Assembly: GCA_045561735.1 (NCBI GenBank)
Contig: JBJKXC010000017.1
Coordinates: 1-64,000 of the forward strand
Source: UBA3537 sp045561735
Lineage (GTDB): Bacteria; Bacteroidota; Bacteroidia; Flavobacteriales; Flavobacteriaceae
Length of the DNA stretch: 64,000 bases
Direction: 5' to 3'
The position numbers were made by a program, and so were the translations under genes. Under the pieces are notes generated by a model. The model was not told the origin of the DNA, searched no databases, and was given only the letters and a program-made list of their open reading frames with translations. Positions 53,976 to 62,010 of this stretch are shown here, piece after piece. Position 1 is the stretch's first letter; every line of letters begins with the position of its first letter.

Positions 53976-54946
53976 TTAATCTAGGGATTGATTTTCAACA
54001 GAGGCTTTGATCAATAAATCGTTAAATTCTTCACTCGTGAGATTTCCATAATAAAAATTGAGCGGATTAATTCTACGTTTGTCCTTAAATATTTCATAGT
54101 GTAAATGCGGTGCCTGAGAGCGGCCAGAACTCCCTACAAATCCTATAATATCTCCACGTTTCACTTTTGATTGCGACGTACATTATATTTGTAAAGGTGT
54201 GCATACAAGCTCACATAGCCATAGCCGTGATCAATTCTAATGTGGCGGCCATAACCTGAAGACCGTGAATCAACCCGCTTTACAATGCCATCTCCACTAG
54301 CGTATATAGGCGTGCCTCGTGGCGCTGTAAAGTCCATGCCATAGTGAAATTTGCGGATTTTTGTAAAAGGATCTGTGCGGTAACCATATCCAGAAGCCAT
54401 TCGGGTTAAATCTTCATTTTTTATAGGTTGAATCGCAGGAATTCTTGCCAAAAAGTTTTCTTTGTCTTTGGCTAAATTTGTAATCTCATCTAAAGACTTG
54501 GATTGAATAACAATTCGTTTTTGTAAAACATCCAAGCGTTTGTGCGTGGATGCAATGAGATTGGAGTTTTTATAGCCTTCGAATTTACTGTAACGGTTTA
54601 CTCCTCCAAACCCTTGGGTGCGCTGGGACTCAGGGATTGGGTTGGCTTCAAAATAGAGGCGGTAAATGGTATTGTCGCGTTCTTCAATATTTTGAAGTAC
54701 TGATTCAATATCATTCATTTTTTGGTTTAAAATAGTGTATTGAAGTTCCATGTTTTGAAGCTCTCGATTGAGGGCTTTTTCTTTTGGAGATTCAAAGTAA
54801 TAGCTGCCAACTAAGACAAAAAGGAAACCAAAAAGGCCAGATGCCAGTAAAAAGCCGAAAAAATATTTAGCCGTGGTAGATTTACTTGTCGTAATTTGGC
54901 GGTACGAAAGCGTTTCATGATCGTAATAATATTTTACACTCGACAT
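53976..54946 (-). pseudogene. M23 family zinc metallopeptidase (murein hydrolase), one-base frameshift
   Basis: An envelope peptidase in two frames. The first (54161-54946) has a cytoplasmic start, a membrane helix at about 27-50 (TAKYFFGFLLASGLFGFLFV), coiled-coil helices (about 55-100, 130-165), and the beginning of the M23 domain: FHYGMDFTAPRGTPI and RIDHGYGYVSLYAHL, with zinc ligand His and Asp. It stops after YNVRRNQK. The second (53976-54164) restarts as KRGDIIGFVGSSGRSQAPHLHYEI, which supplies the HLHYE motif. One missing base in the run at 54165-54168 (TTTT on the plus strand) would rejoin them into about 322 residues. It would cut peptidoglycan cross-links. MerR follows directly. Confidence 0.82.
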
Positions 54947-55066
54947 TGGCTAAAAAGTTCTATTTTTGTTATGAATTTAGACTCATAGGGGAAAAGATTC
55001 ACACTCAACAAAGATAATTTTGTTTTTGTAGGAAACCAAATTATTTGATAAAGCTTAACACTATAC

Positions 55067-57685
55067 ATGAAATCTAAAGAAATACGAGCGCAGTTTTTAA
55101 AGTTTTTTGAAGCCAAAAACCATCAGATTGTTCCCTCTGCTCCTATGGTTGTAAAAGACGATCCTTCTCTTATGTTTGTCAATGCAGGTATGGTTCCTTT
55201 CAAAGACTACTTCATTGGGAATGCCACGCCACCAAGCCTGAGATTGACCGATACTCAAAAGTGTTTGAGAGTTTCTGGTAAGCACAATGATTTAGAAGAA
55301 GTGGGTTATGACACCTATCACCAAACACTATTTGAGATGTTGGGCAATTGGAGTTTTGGAGATTATTTTAAAAAAGAAGCCATAAATTGGGCATGGACCC
55401 TGCTAACAGAGGTTTATAAAATTGACAAAAACAATTTATACGTGACCGTCTTTGAAGGCGATTCAAAAGATGAAACTGCGATGGATGAAGAGGCCTTTTC
55501 CATATGGAAATCGATAGTAGAGGAAGATCGTATTATAATGGGCAATAAAAAAGATAATTTTTGGGAAATGGGCAGTCAGGGGCCTTGTGGTCCTTGCAGC
55601 GAAATTCATGTAGACATCAGATCAGATGAAGAAAAGGCAAAGATACCAGGTAACGAATTGGTCAATAAAGACCATCCTCATGTGATTGAAATTTGGAATT
55701 TGGTTTTTATGCAATACAATAGAAAATCCGATGGAAGTCTTGATGATCTGCCTCTAAAACACATTGATACCGGAATGGGCTTTGAACGCTTGTGTATGGT
55801 GCTTCAAGGGGTTCAATCTAATTACGATACAGATATTTTTACACCCATTATTAGAGAAATTGAAGCCATTTCTGGAAAAGATTATGGAAAAGACACACAG
55901 CATGATGTTGCCATTCGTGTCATCTCTGACCACATTCGAGCCGTAGTTTTTTCCATTGCTGATGGACAATTGCCAAGCAATACTGGCGCTGGCTATGTCA
56001 TTCGTAGAATATTGAGGCGTGCAGTACGTTACGGATTTACTTTTTTAGATCAAAAAGAACCTTTTATGTACCGTCTGGTCAATGTTTTGATAAAAAATAT
56101 GGGCCAAACTTTTCCGGAGTTAAAAACTCAAAAACAGCTCATTCAGAACGTCATTAAAGAAGAAGAATCCTCTTTCTTGAAAACCTTAGACCAAGGATTG
56201 GTACTTTTAGATCGGATGATCAATACCATTGATGGCGATACCATTTCAGGTGAAAAAGCATTTGAACTTTACGACACTTATGGATTTCCAGTAGATTTAA
56301 CAGCACTTATTCTACAAGAAAAAAACTTAAAACTGGACCATGCTGGGTTTCAAGAACAACTTGAAAAGCAAAAAAACAGGTCGCGAGCAGCAAGTGAAGT
56401 GTCTACAGAAGATTGGACCGTACTTCGGGAAGACGATGAACAGGAATTCATTGGCTATGATCTCTTAAAAACAGATGTAAAGCTCGTTCGCTATCGAAAA
56501 GAGGTGTCTACAAAACACGGCACACAATACCAACTGGTTTTTAACCTGACGCCCTTTTATGCTGAAGGTGGTGGGCAAGTAGGAGATAAAGGCTATTTGG
56601 AAGCTTTAAATGGAGATGTTATCTTTATTTTGAATACAAAAAAAGAAAACAATGTTACTATTCACATCGCTCAAAGTTTACCGAAGAATCTGACGGATAC
56701 TTTCGCTGCTGTAGTTGACGTAAAACAACGTTTTAGAATCGAATGTAATCATACCGCTACCCATTTACTACATCAAGCCTTGCGTGAGATTTTAGGCACG
56801 CATGTGGAACAAAAGGGCAGTGCAGTACACTCGAAATATTTAAGGTTTGATTTTTCTCATTTTTCAAAAATGACAAACGATGAAGTTCAGGAAGTTGAAA
56901 ACTTCGTAAATGCGAGAATTGAGGGCCGTTTACCATTAGAGGAGCAACGTTCTGTTCCCATGAATCAAGCCGTTTCACAAGGAGCTATAGCTTTGTTTGG
57001 AGAGAAATATGGCGATGTCGTTCGAACCATTAAATTTGGCAAATCCATAGAACTTTGTGGGGGTACCCATGTAAAAAACACAGCGGATATTTGGTATTTT
57101 AAAATTAAATCTGAAGGCGCTGTTGCTGCCGGTATCCGTCGCATAGAAGCCATTACATCTGATGCCGTAAAAGATTTTTTCAGTGAAAGCAATCACCAAT
57201 TCAACCAAGTTAAAGCCTTGCTCAATAATGCTACGGATCCTGTCAAGTCTTTAACAGATCTAAAACTTGAAAATAATCATTTGAAAAAAGAAGTAGAGCA
57301 CTTGCTAAAAGAGAAGGCAATGACTGCTAAAACGCAATTGGTAGGTGAGATAAAAAAAACAAATGGGTATCATTTCTTAGCCCGACAATTAAATTTGGAC
57401 GCTATCAGCCTTAAAACCATTGCATTTGAGATTGGGCAACAATATGACGATTTGGTTCTTGTATTGGCTTCTAACTACAATGGAAAAGCACTTTTAAGTT
57501 GTTATATTTCTAAGCCCCTGGCGGCGTCTATGGACTTGAACGCAAGCAAAATCATTCGTAGCTTGGGACCTCTTATTGGTGGTGGAGGTGGTGGACAAGC
57601 TTTTTTCGCAACTGCTGGCGGGAAAAAGCCTGATGGCATCCCTGAAGCACTGCAAAAGGCTTCAGAAATAATATCCGACGCTTAG
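55067..57685 (+). CDS. alaS: Alanine--tRNA ligase
   Basis: An 872-residue AlaRS. Catalytic class II core (about 1-260; MFVNAGMVPFKDYF, ISDHIRAVVF), tRNA-recognition helices, editing domain with zinc-ligand HTATHLL and CGGTH (about 560-690) and the C-terminal DHHA1 domain with IGGGGGGQAFFATAGG. It charges tRNA-Ala and clears mis-acylated Ser/Gly. Length is standard. It is divergent from the M23 gene across a 120-base gap holding two TAnnTTTG-like motifs, TATTTTTG at 54961 and TAATTTTG at 55015. Confidence 0.97.
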   Translation: MKSKEIRAQFLKFFEAKNHQIVPSAPMVVKDDPSLMFVNAGMVPFKDYFIGNATPPSLRLTDTQKCLRVSGKHNDLEEVGYDTYHQTLFEMLGNWSFGDYFKKEAINWAWTLLTEVYKIDKNNLYVTVFEGDSKDETAMDEEAFSIWKSIVEEDRIIMGNKKDNFWEMGSQGPCGPCSEIHVDIRSDEEKAKIPGNELVNKDHPHVIEIWNLVFMQYNRKSDGSLDDLPLKHIDTGMGFERLCMVLQGVQSNYDTDIFTPIIREIEAISGKDYGKDTQHDVAIRVISDHIRAVVFSIADGQLPSNTGAGYVIRRILRRAVRYGFTFLDQKEPFMYRLVNVLIKNMGQTFPELKTQKQLIQNVIKEEESSFLKTLDQGLVLLDRMINTIDGDTISGEKAFELYDTYGFPVDLTALILQEKNLKLDHAGFQEQLEKQKNRSRAASEVSTEDWTVLREDDEQEFIGYDLLKTDVKLVRYRKEVSTKHGTQYQLVFNLTPFYAEGGGQVGDKGYLEALNGDVIFILNTKKENNVTIHIAQSLPKNLTDTFAAVVDVKQRFRIECNHTATHLLHQALREILGTHVEQKGSAVHSKYLRFDFSHFSKMTNDEVQEVENFVNARIEGRLPLEEQRSVPMNQAVSQGAIALFGEKYGDVVRTIKFGKSIELCGGTHVKNTADIWYFKIKSEGAVAAGIRRIEAITSDAVKDFFSESNHQFNQVKALLNNATDPVKSLTDLKLENNHLKKEVEHLLKEKAMTAKTQLVGEIKKTNGYHFLARQLNLDAISLKTIAFEIGQQYDDLVLVLASNYNGKALLSCYISKPLAASMDLNASKIIRSLGPLIGGGGGGQAFFATAGGKKPDGIPEALQKASEIISDA

Positions 57686-57731
57686 CCAAGCATTGATATT
57701 GATTGTAATCATTACCAAATTTGAAGTATAT

Positions 57732-57739
57732 TAGCTTTG
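57732..57739 (+). promoter_or_regulatory. Candidate -7 element for the hydratase gene
   Basis: TAGCTTTG matches TAnnTTTG and ends 16 bases before the ATG at 57756. Confidence 0.4.
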
Positions 57740-57755
57740 TAAAATTTAGATTTTT

Positions 57756-58505
57756 ATGGCACCATATGTGACGCTTACAAAGTACGAAAATATAGGTTAC
57801 ATTGAATTTTTCAACCCACCACACAATGCACTTCCCCCATCTTTGCTTTCGGAGTTGTGTGTTCTTATTGAAGCTGCAGGTGAGGATGCCCAAATTCATG
57901 TCATTGTTTTAAAGAGTGGCGCAGACCGTACCTTTTGTGCTGGCGCGAGCTTTAACGATATGGTTGCCATTACAACTGAAGCAGAAGGAAAAGCTTTTTT
58001 TATGGGCTTTGCTAATGTAATCAATGCACTTCGGAAATGTCCAAAAATTACAATTGGAGCCGTCCAAGGTAAAGCTGTTGGTGGTGGCGTTGGCTTGGCT
58101 GCATCCACCGATATTTGTTTCGCCAGTGAATTTGCGCACATTAAGCTAAGTGAATTGAGTATTGGGATTGGACCTTTTGTTATTGAACCTGCCGTAAAAC
58201 GAAAAATTGGCAATGCTGCAATGGCCCAATTGACATTGAAAGCACAAACATTTTTCTCCGCCAAATGGGCGTGCGAAAAAGGGCTTTATGCCAACGTATT
58301 TGAGACCAACAAAGCCTTAAATTCTGAAGTTGATATTTTGGCAAAAGAATTACAATGCTACAATCCGGAAGCCTTATTGTCTTACAAAAATATTCTTTGG
58401 CAAGGTACAGAAGATTGGGATGCATTATTAGAATGCCGCGCAACTCTAAGTGGGCAATTGGTTTTAAGCCCAAAAGCTAAGGCTTATTTAGAAAAATATT
58501 CTTAA
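57756..58505 (+). CDS. Enoyl-CoA hydratase/isomerase family protein
   Basis: A 249-residue crotonase-fold protein without a signal peptide. The oxyanion-hole regions are FCAGASFNDM and GKAVGGGVGLAASTDICFA. At the first catalytic Glu position of true hydratases (GGG-x-E) there is Gly (GGGVG), while a Glu is kept in LSELSIGIGPF. That pattern suggests an isomerase or a different crotonase activity rather than a classical enoyl-CoA hydratase. The substrate is unknown. It lies 21 bases upstream of ilvE, so a link with branched-chain amino acid breakdown is possible but unproven. Confidence 0.85.
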   Translation: MAPYVTLTKYENIGYIEFFNPPHNALPPSLLSELCVLIEAAGEDAQIHVIVLKSGADRTFCAGASFNDMVAITTEAEGKAFFMGFANVINALRKCPKITIGAVQGKAVGGGVGLAASTDICFASEFAHIKLSELSIGIGPFVIEPAVKRKIGNAAMAQLTLKAQTFFSAKWACEKGLYANVFETNKALNSEVDILAKELQCYNPEALLSYKNILWQGTEDWDALLECRATLSGQLVLSPKAKAYLEKYS

Positions 58506-58526
58506 TCTTACTTATTTATATTTTAT

Positions 58527-59585
58527 ATGATCTCCCAAATTCACATTCAAAAATGTGTCAATTCTAGAACCAAAGACCTAGATTTTGATAACATCCCTCT
58601 AGGTAAAACTTTCACGGACCATATGTTTTTATGCAGTTATGAAAGCGGACAATGGCAAAGCCCAAAAATTGTACCCTTAGCAGCTATTCCTACCCACCCT
58701 GCAGCCATGGCATTTCATTACGGTCAGGCTATTTTTGAGGGTATGAAAGCAACCGTTGATAGCAATGGCACTCCATTGTTATTTCGCCCCGAAGCCAATG
58801 CGAAACGGCTTAATTTTAGTGCCCGACGATTGGGAATGCCCGAATTTCCTGAATCCCTTTTTGTGGAAGCTCTAAAAACCTTGGTAAGTTTAGACCGACA
58901 ATGGATTCCTTCTCAACAAGGAAGTGCGCTTTATTTGAGGCCTTTTATGTACGCCGATGAAGCGTTTATAGGCATGCGAGCCGCTACGCGCTATAAATTC
59001 ATTGTTATGGCTTCTCCCTCAAACCCCATTTATAAAAAGCGTATTCGCTTGTATGCCGAAACCAATTATATTCGTGCAGCTCAAGGGGGTACTGGTGAAG
59101 CCAAAGCCGCAGGAAATTATGCCGCTGCTATATTGCCTACAGAAGCGGCGAAAGCCAAAGGCTATGACCAGGTTTTGTGGTTGGATGCCCAGAATTTTAA
59201 AGCCATACAGGAAGTGGGTACAATGAATATTTTTTTTAAAATAAATGGCACCATCGTCACACCGGCTTTGGATGGCGCCATATTGGCTGGGATTACACGA
59301 ATGAGTACCATTGAATTGCTCAGATACAAAGGCTTTGAAGTTGTTGAACGTCGCCTCACAATTGATGAGGTTATTGAGGCCTATGCCAAGGGTCATTTAG
59401 AGGAAGCCTTTGGAACAGGAACTGCTGTTGGAGTTGCTATGGTTCAAGACATCGGTTATGAATCGCAAATAATTCATATTTCAAATAATAACCCTGTGGG
59501 TCAGATGGTTTTGGAAACCTTGAATGGGATACGAACCGGAAAAATTCCTGACGATTTTAATTGGATGTATTCTGTCGAGGTTTAA
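58527..59585 (+). CDS. ilvE: Branched-chain amino acid aminotransferase
   Basis: A 352-residue class IV PLP aminotransferase of the eukaryotic-like (BCAT) length. FHYGQAIFEGMKA is the N-terminal signature, Lys193 in GEAKAAGNYAAA binds PLP, and EVGTMNIFFKI and EAFGTGTAVGV complete it. It interconverts Leu, Ile and Val with their 2-oxo acids in the cytoplasm. It ends four bases inside the convergent glycosyltransferase gene (stop codons overlap). Confidence 0.95.
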   Translation: MISQIHIQKCVNSRTKDLDFDNIPLGKTFTDHMFLCSYESGQWQSPKIVPLAAIPTHPAAMAFHYGQAIFEGMKATVDSNGTPLLFRPEANAKRLNFSARRLGMPEFPESLFVEALKTLVSLDRQWIPSQQGSALYLRPFMYADEAFIGMRAATRYKFIVMASPSNPIYKKRIRLYAETNYIRAAQGGTGEAKAAGNYAAAILPTEAAKAKGYDQVLWLDAQNFKAIQEVGTMNIFFKINGTIVTPALDGAILAGITRMSTIELLRYKGFEVVERRLTIDEVIEAYAKGHLEEAFGTGTAVGVAMVQDIGYESQIIHISNNNPVGQMVLETLNGIRTGKIPDDFNWMYSVEV

Positions 59586-60436
59586 ATTCCGATTATTTTT
59601 TTTCTCAGGGCCCTCCAGCGGTAGCCCCTAATAAATTCCCCTTGATTTTCAGTCACAATAAATTTAGTATTGGATTTACAAGCCCTTAAATAGCCCGTCA
59701 TACAGTCAAAAAAAAGTATAAAATTATATCTGTTAAAGGCCATTTTTAAAGCAGATAATGTTGCAATTGTAAAACCACTTCGCATTTTGTAAAGTGCTTC
59801 ACCTTGAAGGTATCGTGCATTGGGACTGTAATGAGCGCCTGTGGGTTTTAGATGCTTGACTTTAAGCGCCGCAACTGTTTTAAAAGTCCATCCGTTATAC
59901 AGGGCTATCAGTTCATCTACAGTATCCCAGCCAATCGACGTCTGCAAACCTCCAATGGCTTTAAAACAAGCGTGCCTGTAAGACTTTAAAGGTCCCCTGG
60001 TATGCGCTTTAGAAGCAATATTTTCATAAATCCATTTGTTGTTTTTTTGGATGTAACAATGCCCAGATAGCATCCCTAATTTTGGATTTTGCACGTAATA
60101 AGATGTGAGTGTTTCTAAATAGTTTTTTGGAAAAATTAAATCCCCATCAAATTTGCATATCACATCGTAGTTGTCATCCAGTTGTTGAAGGCCAAAGTTA
60201 AAGGCCTTGATTACTTTTTCTCCAGGTACATGCTCATTAGAAGATTGGTTGTGTATCAATTTAAGCGCTGGAAATTTTTTCGCTAAATTTTTAACAATTT
60301 CAGGTGTTTTGTCTTTCGAATTATCATCAACTACAATTATTTTTTTTGGCAATAGCGTTTGAGTGGTGAGCGAGCTTAAACAATCTTCAATGAAAGCCTC
60401 TTCGTTGTGAACAGCGATGACAATATAAAACTTCAA
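59582..60436 (-). CDS. GT2 family glycosyltransferase
   Basis: A 284-residue GT2 if started at the TTG at 60436 (MKFYIVIAVHNEEAF), which overlaps the methyltransferase stop as TTGA and removes an implausible 29-residue N-terminal extension inside that gene. KIIVVDDNSKDKTPEIV and KFDGDLIFPKNYLE (the DxD-like motif) define the GT-A fold; GWDTVDELIALYNGWTF is the acceptor region. No membrane helix is evident. It would transfer a sugar from a nucleotide donor to an unknown acceptor; the coupled methyltransferase and KASIII genes suggest a shared product. Confidence 0.86.
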   Translation of the reverse strand: MKFYIVIAVHNEEAFIEDCLSSLTTQTLLPKKIIVVDDNSKDKTPEIVKNLAKKFPALKLIHNQSSNEHVPGEKVIKAFNFGLQQLDDNYDVICKFDGDLIFPKNYLETLTSYYVQNPKLGMLSGHCYIQKNNKWIYENIASKAHTRGPLKSYRHACFKAIGGLQTSIGWDTVDELIALYNGWTFKTVAALKVKHLKPTGAHYSPNARYLQGEALYKMRSGFTIATLSALKMAFNRYNFILFFDCMTGYLRACKSNTKFIVTENQGEFIRGYRWRALRKKIIGI

Positions 60437-60954
60437 ACTCTCTCGGCGTAAATAATGTAATATCTTGGTGTAAACCATCTCAGAAATGGGCGTAAACCTA
60501 TTTTTTTTGTAGGATTTGTCCATTTTTTTGACGCTTTAATTTCCCAGCCAGCTTTTTGTAAAAGCCAATCAAATTGCCAGTCTTCAAATTCGTGAAAATG
60601 ACGGTCCCATGGATCCGTTTTGCTTTTATAGGCTGATGCAAACCATAGTCTTAAAGGTACACTGGCGATTAATTTTTTAGATTTGATTTTACTCAAAACG
60701 TTAAAAGGTGCCACTAAGTGTTCAAGGATTTCAAATGCACTTACGACCTCGGCAGTGCTGTTTTCTAAAGATGAAAAGTCTATGTCCAGATCTTCTCCAT
60801 CAGTGTTGTGAATATCAAAACCTTTAAGTTTTAATAGTTGCGAAAGCGGATTTTTGACCCCTAAATCAAGAATCGAATCTGTTTTTGGAATATGCTGGTT
60901 CACAAAATCAAGTGTTAATTGATAGCGCTTCTTTGGATAGTTGTTTTCGTACAT
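60433..60954 (-). CDS. Class I SAM-dependent methyltransferase
   Basis: A 173-residue methyltransferase. SILDLGVKNPLSQLLKLKG is motif I, GEDLDIDFSSL and SAFEILEHLVAPF the following core motifs; WDRHFHEFEDWQFDWLLQKAG resembles the C-terminal part of methyltransferase-11/23 types. It acts in the cytoplasm; the substrate is unknown. It begins one base after the KASIII stop and overlaps the GT2 start, so three genes are translated as one run. Confidence 0.85.
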   Translation of the reverse strand: MYENNYPKKRYQLTLDFVNQHIPKTDSILDLGVKNPLSQLLKLKGFDIHNTDGEDLDIDFSSLENSTAEVVSAFEILEHLVAPFNVLSKIKSKKLIASVPLRLWFASAYKSKTDPWDRHFHEFEDWQFDWLLQKAGWEIKASKKWTNPTKKIGLRPFLRWFTPRYYIIYAERV

Positions 60955-62010
60955 TTAATATTTGTAAACAATGGCGTTGATGTGCATGCCTGCACCCACA
61001 CTGGCAAATATAATAATATCTCCTTTGGAGAGTTCATGATCTTTCAATTGCCCTTTTCTTATCAGGTCAAAAAGTGTGGGTATTGTCGCTACCGAACTGT
61101 TGCCTAATTTGTGAATGGTCATAGGCATAATTCCCTCAGGAACAGGAGTATTATACAGTCTATAAAATCGTTTTATGATGGCTTCATCCATTTTTTCATT
61201 GGCCTGATGAATCAATATTTTTTTGACATCTGAAATGGCATAACCACTCTTGTCTAAACAGGATTTCATAGCGGCAGGCACATTGCTGAGAGCAAATTCA
61301 TAAATTTTACGGCCATACATTTTTATAAAGCGTACATTTTCATCTTCGGACTTATTATTTGAATTACCAAAAAATAAATGATATACTTCATCATGTGTAT
61401 AGGAAGCAGTTTCGTGTGCAACGATACCTATATCTTCCGAAGCTTCAACAATGCACGCTCCAGCGCCATCCGCATAAATCATAGAATCTCGGTCATAGGC
61501 ATCTGTTACACGCGACAGTGTTTCAGCTCCAATAACCAAACACTTTTTGGCCATTCCTGCTCTTATATAGGCTTGGGCTTGTATGACACCTTCTACCCAG
61601 CCAGGGCAGCCAAAAAGGATGTCATAGGCAACACATTTTGGGTTTTTAATTTTTAGCAAGTGCTTAACACGGGCCGCCAAACAAGGTAAAATATCGCTTT
61701 GGATTGCATTGTATTTCACGTCTCCAAAATTATGGGCACAAATGATATAGTCTAAAGACTCTCTGTCAATCTTTGCATCCAATATCGCTTTTTCAGCTGC
61801 TTCGGCCCCTAGGTCTGAAGTTTTTAAGTGTTTTTTTGCATACCTTCTTTCAGAAATTCCAGTAATACCCTTGAACTTCTCAACTATAATATCAGTTGGC
61901 GTATCGATAGCATTCCCTTCAATTGTGTAAAAAGAATGGCCGCGAAAATCGCTATTTTTTTTAATGAGCGATGGAATGTAACTGCCAGTTCCTGTAATGC
62001 GAATTGTCAT
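60955..62010 (-). CDS. 3-oxoacyl-ACP synthase III family protein (KASIII-like)
   Basis: A 351-residue thiolase-fold condensing enzyme. The catalytic triad is Cys135 (DILFGCPGWVEG), His268 (ILIHQAN) and Asn304 (KLGNSSVATIP). The N-terminus ITGTGSYIPSLIKKNSDF is FabH-like but the protein is longer than FabH and diverges in the substrate region. Relation to gcvP-adjacent FabH-like proteins of Flavobacteriia is likely. It may start fatty acyl chains or build a special lipid or polyketide; a primary role in fatty acid synthesis is less certain. Its start overlaps the gcvP stop by four bases. Confidence 0.88.
   Translation of the reverse strand: MTIRITGTGSYIPSLIKKNSDFRGHSFYTIEGNAIDTPTDIIVEKFKGITGISERRYAKKHLKTSDLGAEAAEKAILDAKIDRESLDYIICAHNFGDVKYNAIQSDILPCLAARVKHLLKIKNPKCVAYDILFGCPGWVEGVIQAQAYIRAGMAKKCLVIGAETLSRVTDAYDRDSMIYADGAGACIVEASEDIGIVAHETASYTHDEVYHLFFGNSNNKSEDENVRFIKMYGRKIYEFALSNVPAAMKSCLDKSGYAISDVKKILIHQANEKMDEAIIKRFYRLYNTPVPEGIMPMTIHKLGNSSVATIPTLFDLIRKGQLKDHELSKGDIIIFASVGAGMHINAIVYKY

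Noticed and set aside
59582..60523. Longer glycosyltransferase start at 60523
   Set aside because: It would add 29 residues inside the methyltransferase gene without domain similarity; the TTG at 60436 overlaps the stop neatly and begins the GT2 fold.
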